From contig JAZOLP010000170.1 in the NCBI GenBank assembly GCA_045653225.1, positions 1-6,074 on the forward strand: a DNA stretch of 6,074 nt, read 5' to 3'. The position numbers were made by a program, and so were the translations under genes. Source of the stretch: UBA1737 sp045653225 (GTDB taxonomy: Bacteria > Bacillota_I > Bacilli_A > ML615J-28 > CAG-313). The notes beneath the pieces are model-generated. The model was not told the origin of the DNA. It searched no databases and saw only the letters and a list, made by a program, of their open reading frames with translations. This document shows positions 1 through 4,232 of this stretch, one piece after another (positions within the stretch are counted from its first letter, which is position 1; each line of letters begins with the position of its first letter).

Positions 1-476
1 GTTCTTAAATTGTCAAACGAGGGCGGAAGTTTTCGTATAGCATCTATTATTATAAAATCAGAATTTAATAAAATAATATTGCTGTTTCTGCCCATGATTT
101 CGAAAATTAAGATAAATGTATTCTCATCATCTAACTCATTGTATGCTGTAATATGAAGTTCTATTAGACGATCGTTATTATGTTGAAGGATTTTTTTGAT
201 TACTCCGCGTTCGATATATTTTCGAAGTAACATACAAAAATTATTTGGTACTTCGGGATTGGAGATTTTCTTAGTTAATAGATGAATTCTTGGATTATCT
301 AGTTTTGATGAAATTAATAATTGTTTATTGATAATTAATCCATCATTGTTTTTACCTCTTACTTGAAATACAATCTCAAGTGGTGATGGTTGATAGATTT
401 TATTTATTTTATAGTTTAAAATTTCATTATTAAATTCTTTTGTTAAATAATGAATAAAACATCCATCAATTGGCAT
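1..476 (-). CDS. rqcH: RqcH / NFACT-family ribosome quality-control factor (5' part, partial)
   Basis: The minus strand is open from an ATG at 476 to the window edge, giving 158 complete codons of a protein that is about 550-570 residues in its family, so only the NFACT-N region is present. The start is fixed by AAGGAGG 6 nt upstream. Family landmarks seen: a DG-F start (residues 4-7), INKIYQP (24-30), a central NPE-P segment with FCMLLRK (80-86), the DR pair (102-103), and EIMGR-SNIIL (126-136). In Bacillus RqcH the corresponding DR and EIM residues are needed for tRNA binding. The family (also called FbpA/YloA) binds obstructed 50S subunits carrying peptidyl-tRNA and recruits tRNA-Ala to add C-terminal alanine tails, marking the stalled peptide for degradation; the older 'fibronectin-binding' name is secondary. 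It is divergent from gmk with its own promoter. Arginine codons here include CGA and CGC, unlike the CGT-rich ribosomal genes, which suggests modest expression. Confidence 0.93.
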   Translation of the reverse strand, partial: MPIDGCFIHYLTKEFNNEILNYKINKIYQPSPLEIVFQVRGKNNDGLIINKQLLISSKLDNPRIHLLTKKISNPEVPNNFCMLLRKYIERGVIKKILQHNNDRLIELHITAYNELDDENTFILIFEIMGRNSNIILLNSDFIIIDAIRKLPPSFDNLR

Positions 477-482
477 ACTATC

Positions 483-489
483 CCTCCTT
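483..489 (-). promoter_or_regulatory. Ribosome binding site of rqcH
   Basis: On the minus strand AAGGAGG lies 6 nt before the ATG at 476. It is a near-perfect anti-Shine-Dalgarno match and fixes the start of the partial rqcH gene. Confidence 0.88.
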
Positions 490-504
490 ATGGATTATAA
501 TACT

Positions 505-533
505 ATTATACAATATTTTAGATATTTTTTAAA
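505..533 (-). promoter_or_regulatory. Predicted sigma-A promoter for rqcH
   Basis: Read on the minus strand, a consensus -10 TATAAT (510 to 505) follows a weak -35 TTTAAA (533 to 528) with 17-nt spacing. Transcription would start near 498, giving a leader of about 20 nt that contains the AAGGAGG site. The -10 is perfect but the -35 is poor, so modest constitutive expression is the simplest reading. The surrounding DNA is very AT-rich, which raises the chance of false matches. Confidence 0.6.
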
Positions 534-573
534 TATAATTACTTATAAAAATTTAACTTATTAAACAATTAAC

Positions 574-603
574 TTGAAAAAAGGATGATAATTATGGTAT
601 ACT
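574..603 (+). promoter_or_regulatory. Predicted sigma-A promoter for gmk-rpoZ-M32 peptidase operon
   Basis: TTGAAA (574-579) and TATACT (598-603) are separated by 18 nt, and a TG dinucleotide at 595-596 makes an extended -10 (TGnTATACT). Transcription would start near 610, leaving a leader of about 28 nt with TGAGGA at 625-630. It faces away from the rqcH promoter and does not overlap it. No other promoter is evident before the terminator at 3015, so this one probably drives all three genes. Confidence 0.7.
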
Positions 604-637
604 TATATATAAGAATTTATTACATGAGGACAAATTT

Positions 638-1267
638 ATGAAGTTAAATACTAAAGGATTATTAGTTGTTATTTCTGGACCTTCTGGTGTTGGAAAAGGA
701 ACAGTTAGAAAAGCTTTATTTAACCGTACTGGGCATAATCTTGATTATTCCGTATCAATGACAACACGTGCTCCACGTGAAGGAGAAGTCAACGGAGTTG
801 ATTATTATTTTGTATCTAAAGAAGAATTCTTGAACCAAATTGAAAAAGGTAATTTACTTGAACATGCTGAATTTGTTGGAAACATGTATGGTACACCTAA
901 AGATAAGGTTGAAGAAAAACTTGAAAATGGACATGAAGTTGTTCTTGAAATTGAAGTTAATGGCGCAATGCAAGTAAGAGAAAAGATGAAAAATGCAGTA
1001 TTTATTTTTATTGCTCCACCATCTTATGATGCTTTAGAAAATAGATTAGTACTTCGTGGTACTGAACGAAATGAAGTAATTAAAGAACGTCTTGAAAAAG
1101 CTCATCGTGAGATTAATCAAGCTGTTAATTATGATTATATTGTTATCAATGATGAAGTTGATAATGCTGCCGATAGAATCATGGCAATAATTAGAGCAGA
1201 ACATGCTAAATGTTCTAGAACATTAGATGAATATTTAAAATTAATGGAGGAAACAAATAATGACTAG
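638..1267 (+). CDS. gmk: Guanylate kinase
   Basis: This cytosolic enzyme transfers phosphate from ATP to GMP (or dGMP), giving GDP, and is the required step toward GTP and dGTP. The 209 residues match the family length. The P-loop GPSGVGKG is at residues 14-21. The GMP-binding region follows: S40, T42-T43-R44, R47, Y56, then E75, Y84-G-T86, and LEIEVNGA (103-110), where acidic residues contact guanine and magnesium. The arginine-rich lid segment RLVLRGTER lies in the C-terminal half. The start at 638 has TGAGGA 7 nt upstream, and the P-loop sits at the usual distance from it. The gene ends in TAG, 8 nt inside the next gene. The gmk-rpoZ pair is common in Bacillota and other bacteria. In Bacillus and relatives Gmk is directly inhibited by (p)ppGpp; whether that holds here cannot be read from the sequence. 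Confidence 0.98.
   Translation: MKLNTKGLLVVISGPSGVGKGTVRKALFNRTGHNLDYSVSMTTRAPREGEVNGVDYYFVSKEEFLNQIEKGNLLEHAEFVGNMYGTPKDKVEEKLENGHEVVLEIEVNGAMQVREKMKNAVFIFIAPPSYDALENRLVLRGTERNEVIKERLEKAHREINQAVNYDYIVINDEVDNAADRIMAIIRAEHAKCSRTLDEYLKLMEETNND
1246..1252 (+). promoter_or_regulatory. Ribosome binding site of rpoZ, inside gmk
   Basis: GGAGGAA lies 7 nt before the ATG at 1260 and within the last codons of gmk. It decides the rpoZ start: later in-frame ATGs at 1281 and 1326 have no well-placed site (an AAGG ends only 1 nt before 1326). Ribosomes finishing gmk would pass directly over it. Confidence 0.8.
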
Positions 1268-1514
1268 AGTTCAAGGTTTAATGATTAATACGCAACTTAA
1301 GATTGCAAATAATGAACGTGAAGGTATGCGTTACCCAGCAATTGATGAATTATCATCAAAAGCTGATTCAAAATATAAACTTGTTATTGCCGTTGCAGAA
1401 CGTGCAAGAGAAATTAAAGCAACAGGAAAAACATTTTTAGCACATACAAGAAACTATAAAGCAATTGGTATTGCTTTAGAAGAAATTAGTGCAGATAAGG
1501 TTACTATCGCTTAA
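1260..1514 (+). CDS. rpoZ: DNA-directed RNA polymerase omega subunit
   Basis: Omega wraps the C-terminal part of beta-prime and helps RNA polymerase assemble and stay stable. The 84-residue product carries the family core at residues 23-52: MRYPAIDEL, then SKYKLV, then the invariant RAREI helix. A C-terminal KAIGIALEEI follows at about residues 67-76, matching the usual 'A-EEI' ending. Most Bacillota omegas begin at or near the MRYP position (residue 23), so this reading has about 22 extra N-terminal residues. The upstream start is kept because GGAGGAA is ideally spaced from it and the ATG at 1326 is poorly served. The gene overlaps gmk by 8 nt and the next gene by 1 nt (TAATG), so translation of the three is probably coupled. 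Identity is secure; the exact start is less so. Confidence 0.92.
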   Translation: MTRVQGLMINTQLKIANNEREGMRYPAIDELSSKADSKYKLVIAVAERAREIKATGKTFLAHTRNYKAIGIALEEISADKVTIA

Positions 1515-3016
1515 TGGAATTAAGCAAAGTAATTAATACATATATTGATTATAGAACTAAGATGCAGGCTTTAGAGTATGCATCTTATGTTATTAGTTGG
1601 GACTCAGAAACAGAAGCTCCTGTTGGCTGTTTAGAAGAAAGAAGTAAACAAATTGGTGTACTTTCGGAAATGAGTTATAAACTAGAACGTAGTGAAGAAT
1701 ATATCAATTGTGTTAAAACATTATATGAAAATATTGATAGCTTAGAAGATGTATTAAAAGTTGAAATAAAAAAAGTGTATAAAGATTTATTAAATTCTTT
1801 AAAAGTTCCAATGGAAGAACTTGTAGAATATAGTATCTTAATTTCTAAAGCTCAAAATATTTGGGCTGAAGCAAAAGTAAGTAATGACTATAAGAAATTT
1901 GAATCAACACTTTCTGATATTATTAAATTTAATAAGCGTTATGTAAAATATTTAGAAACTGAAGAACTTAAAGGTTATAATGTTTTACTTGATATTTATG
2001 AAGAAGGAATGACTAAAGAAAAATACGATAAATTCTTTAAATTATTAAAAGAAGAAATTGTTCCAATTGTTCATAAAATCAATAACAAAGAACCTTTTAA
2101 ATGTTCATTTAAAGATAAATTATTTGATATAAATAAACAAAAAGAGTTTGCTAAATACATTATGGATGTAATGTGTTTTGATAGAACTAGAGGTTTGATT
2201 AAAGAAAGTGAACATCCGTTCACAAGTGGATACGGAACAAGTGATGTAAGAATTACAACACACTATTATGAAAACTTATTAATTTCTAGTATTTTTTCTT
2301 GCATTCATGAACTAGGTCATGCTACATACGAACAACAATGTAATCCTGAACTTAATTCAACACTTGTTGGTGGTGGTGCTTCAATGGCAATGCATGAATC
2401 TCAATCAAGATTCTATGAAAATGTTGTTGGAAGAAGTTACGAATTCTGGGAAAGACATTATCCAAAACTACAAAGTATTTTTAGTGAAGAATTAAAAGAT
2501 GTAACATTAGATGAATTCTATAAACATGTTAATAATGTTGAATGTTCACTAATTAGAACAGAAGCTGATGAACTTACATATCCTTTACATATTATGGTAA
2601 GATACGAAATTGAAAAATTAATCATTGAATCTGATGTAGATGTAAAAGAATTACCATCATTATGGAATAAACTTTACAAAGAATATTTAGGAATAGATGT
2701 ACCATCTGATAAAGAAGGTATTTTACAAGATGTGCACTGGGCTGGCGGAAGCTTTGGATATTTTCCTACTTATGCTTTAGGTAGTGCATATGGTGCTCAA
2801 ATGCTTGATTCGATGAAAAAAGATCTTGATTTTGAAAAGGTTATTGGTAAAGAAAATCTAAAAGAAATCAATGATTGGTTAAAGAATAAAGTTCATATAT
2901 ATGGATCTACTAAGACTCCAGATGAACTTATGAATATCGCAACTGGAAAGAGTTTTGATGCTTCATACTATGTAGAATATTTAAAAAATAAGTTTTCTAA
3001 ATTATATAATCTATAA
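1514..3016 (+). CDS. M32-family metal-dependent carboxypeptidase (carboxypeptidase Taq / YpwA-like)
   Basis: This is a cytosolic zinc- or cobalt-type exopeptidase that removes residues from the C-terminus of peptides. All five motifs diagnostic of peptidase family M32 are present in order: DVRIT (244-248), the metal-binding HELGH (265-269, catalytic E266), HESQSR (294-299, E295 as third metal ligand), IRTEAD (347-352) and GILQDVHW (402-409). The length of 500 matches the family (about 490-510). No signal peptide or membrane segment is visible, in keeping with an all-helical cytosolic fold. The ATG shares its A with the rpoZ stop (TAATG). The nearest purine-rich site, AAGG at 1497-1500, is 13 nt away, so translation probably relies on re-initiation after rpoZ. 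Arginine codons are 10 AGA to 2 CGT, opposite to rpsL. The role is presumably peptide turnover; the natural substrate is not readable. A hairpin terminator follows directly. Confidence 0.95.
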   Translation: MELSKVINTYIDYRTKMQALEYASYVISWDSETEAPVGCLEERSKQIGVLSEMSYKLERSEEYINCVKTLYENIDSLEDVLKVEIKKVYKDLLNSLKVPMEELVEYSILISKAQNIWAEAKVSNDYKKFESTLSDIIKFNKRYVKYLETEELKGYNVLLDIYEEGMTKEKYDKFFKLLKEEIVPIVHKINNKEPFKCSFKDKLFDINKQKEFAKYIMDVMCFDRTRGLIKESEHPFTSGYGTSDVRITTHYYENLLISSIFSCIHELGHATYEQQCNPELNSTLVGGGASMAMHESQSRFYENVVGRSYEFWERHYPKLQSIFSEELKDVTLDEFYKHVNNVECSLIRTEADELTYPLHIMVRYEIEKLIIESDVDVKELPSLWNKLYKEYLGIDVPSDKEGILQDVHWAGGSFGYFPTYALGSAYGAQMLDSMKKDLDFEKVIGKENLKEINDWLKNKVHIYGSTKTPDELMNIATGKSFDASYYVEYLKNKFSKLYNL

Positions 3017-3047
3017 TAAATCTCCCTTCTTGGGAGATTTATTTATT
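3015..3047 (+). terminator. Intrinsic terminator after the M32 peptidase gene
   Basis: AAATCTCCC (3018-3026) pairs exactly with GGGAGATTT (3032-3040) around the loop TTCTT. The stem extends through AT pairs to 3015/3043 for 12 bp, overlapping the last two bases of the stop codon. A T-rich but interrupted tract (ATTTATTG) follows. It separates the gmk-rpoZ-peptidase operon from the str operon. The flanking A-rich side could give weaker termination from the opposite direction, but no minus-strand gene lies nearby. Confidence 0.85.
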
Positions 3048-3060
3048 GTTTAATGTATAA

Positions 3061-3116
3061 TAATAAAGAAAAAAATAAGCATATGGTTTGAAAAAAAGTA
3101 GTGAAAGTGATATAAT
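3061..3116 (+). promoter_or_regulatory. Strong sigma-A promoter of the str operon, with UP-like A-tracts
   Basis: TTGAAA (3088-3093) and a perfect TATAAT (3111-3116) are 17 nt apart, and TG at 3108-3109 adds an extended -10 (TGATATAAT). The A-rich stretch at 3061-3080 falls at roughly -60 to -43 relative to a start near 3123, the position of an UP element that binds the alpha C-terminal domain. It is the best promoter in the window, as expected for ribosomal protein genes. The promoter means rpsL does not depend on read-through from the peptidase operon. Confidence 0.88.
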
Positions 3117-3122
3117 ATTTAA

Positions 3123-3234
3123 GGTTTTAGTGTTGGCTTTGTCAATACTATATTTTATGGGTATATGAAACGCCTGGTTTCGTGGAATACTCAACCAATA
3201 AAGATGTTAAAGTTAGACGAAAGGAGAATTTAAA
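3123..3234 (+). promoter_or_regulatory. Structured 5' leader of the rpsL-rpsG-fusA transcript
   Basis: About 110 nt lie between the predicted transcription start and the rpsL ATG. Two hairpins can be drawn by hand. The first (3128-3150) has a 9-bp stem with two G-U pairs and loop CTTTG. The second (3158-3193) has a 14-bp stem with a 3-nt bulge (GGA, 3184-3186) and loop GCCTG. Neither is followed by a T-run, so neither looks like an attenuator terminator. A 22-codon frame (3165-3233) starts inside the second hairpin. The rpsL Shine-Dalgarno AAGGAG (3221-3226) lies outside both stems. A ribosomal-protein autoregulatory leader is possible but not shown. Confidence 0.5.
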
Positions 3235-3657
3235 ATGCCTACAATTAATCAATTAGTACGTAAAAGCCGTGTAGACAAAGTTAGAAAGTCTAAATCACCT
3301 CATTTAGGAATTGGTTTCAATAGTTTAAAGAAAGAACAAACTGAAATTAACAGCCCTCAAAAGAAAGGTGTTTGTACACGTGTAAGCACAATGACACCTA
3401 AAAAACCTAACTCAGCTATCAGAAAGATGGCCCGTGTTCGTTTAAGCAATGGTATCGAAGTTACTGCTTACATCCCAGGTGAAGGACACAAACTTCAAGA
3501 ACATAGCGTTGTATTAATCCGTGGTGGTCGTGTTAAGGACTTACCAGGGGTACGTTATCATATTATCCGTGGAACAATGGATACTACAGGTGTAGATGGT
3601 CGTAAACAAGCACGTTCTAAATATGGAACAAAACGTCCTAAAGCATCAAAAAAATAA
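3235..3657 (+). CDS. rpsL: 30S ribosomal protein S12
   Basis: S12 sits at the subunit interface near the decoding centre and sets translational accuracy. The protein has 140 residues: longer than the 124 of E. coli because of a Bacillus-type insertion of about 13 residues at positions 20-40, and close to the usual Bacillota 137-140. Signatures: MPTINQLVRK at the N-terminus, CTRVSTMTPKKPNSA (47-61), HKLQEHSVVLIRGGRVKDLPGVRYH (85-109) and a basic KYGTKRPK tail. The two lysines where streptomycin-resistance changes arise in E. coli (codons 43 and 88) correspond to K56 and K101; both are unchanged. D102, the residue methylthiolated in some bacteria, is present. AAGGAG 8 nt upstream supports the start. 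Arginine codons are 12 CGT to 2 AGA, typical of high expression. First gene of the str operon, 90 nt before rpsG. Confidence 0.99.
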   Translation: MPTINQLVRKSRVDKVRKSKSPHLGIGFNSLKKEQTEINSPQKKGVCTRVSTMTPKKPNSAIRKMARVRLSNGIEVTAYIPGEGHKLQEHSVVLIRGGRVKDLPGVRYHIIRGTMDTTGVDGRKQARSKYGTKRPKASKK

Positions 3658-3747
3658 TTTAAAAAAATAAAAAATCAAAATAGTTTTATTAAAAACTACT
3701 AGGTAGTAAGATTTCATTATGGAAATATAGAGAAAGGAGGAATCTAC
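3658..3747 (+). promoter_or_regulatory. rpsL-rpsG intercistronic region with competing hairpins
   Basis: The 90-nt spacer holds two overlapping inverted repeats that cannot form together. TAGTTTT (3681-3687) pairs with AAAACTA (3692-3698). ACTAC (3695-3699) pairs with GTAGT (3703-3707). A third weak pairing, ATTTC with GAAAT (3711-3726), lies just before the rpsG site. Neither strong hairpin has the GC stem and T-run of a terminator, and no convincing promoter is seen. In E. coli the S12-S7 spacer is where S7 represses its own translation, so a similar role is possible here by analogy only. Confidence 0.4.
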
Positions 3748-4218
3748 ATGCCTCGTAAAGGACACATATCAAAAAGAGTTGTATTACCAGATCCAATTTA
3801 CAATTCAGTAATGGTTACAAGACTAGTAAATAGTGTTATGTTAGATGGTAAAAAAGGTGTTGCTCAACAAATTATTTATGGTGCTTTTGATCGTATCGCT
3901 AAAGTTACAGGAAAAGACCCTCTAGAAGTTTACAAAGAAGCAATGAACAATATTATGCCACAATTAGAAGTTAGAAGCCGCCGTGTTGGGGGTGCTAACT
4001 ATCAAGTTCCAGTTGAAGTAAGAGAAGAAAGACGTCAAACTTTAGGTTTAAGATGGTTAACAAACTATGCTCGTCTTCGTAATGAAAAAACAATGGAAGA
4101 AAGATTAGCTAAAGAAATTATGGATGCTGCTAATGGTATCGGCGGCTCTGTTAAAAAACGTGAAGATACTCATCGTATGGCTGAAGCAAATAAAGCATTT
4201 GCTCACTACCAATGGTAA
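3748..4218 (+). CDS. rpsG: 30S ribosomal protein S7
   Basis: S7 is a primary binder of the 3' domain of 16S rRNA. It starts assembly of the 30S head and contacts E-site tRNA. The 156 residues equal the standard bacterial length. Seen in order: MPRKG start, the family signature region DPIYNSVMVTRLVNSVMLDGKK (15-36), the beta-hairpin arm LEVRSRRVGGANYQVPVEV (73-91) that reaches the E site, RWLTNYAR (102-109), and a tail ending AFAHYQW like Bacillus S7. The start is supported by AAAGGAGG (3733-3740), the strongest ribosome binding site in the window, 7 nt upstream. The gene lies 14 nt before fusA, so the two are cotranscribed. Nothing is truncated or unusual. Confidence 0.99.
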   Translation: MPRKGHISKRVVLPDPIYNSVMVTRLVNSVMLDGKKGVAQQIIYGAFDRIAKVTGKDPLEVYKEAMNNIMPQLEVRSRRVGGANYQVPVEVREERRQTLGLRWLTNYARLRNEKTMEERLAKEIMDAANGIGGSVKKREDTHRMAEANKAFAHYQW

Positions 4219-4232
4219 TTTAGGAGAATAAA

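Noticed and set aside
3056..3083. The A-rich stretch before the str promoter as a separate repeat or origin-like element.
   Set aside because: It is simple A/T-rich sequence at the position of a promoter UP element and shows no DnaA-box or iteron pattern.
3157..3168. Another ATG in the rpsL leader (3157) as a start codon.
   Set aside because: It opens only a three-codon frame ending in TGA at 3166 and has no ribosome binding site.
3400..3545. Streptomycin-resistance substitutions in S12.
   Set aside because: The residues matching E. coli K43 and K88 are both lysine (K56 and K101), and the surrounding motifs are wild type.
4219..4232. A terminator or promoter between rpsG and fusA.
   Set aside because: The 14-nt gap holds only the fusA ribosome binding site, with no room for a hairpin or promoter.
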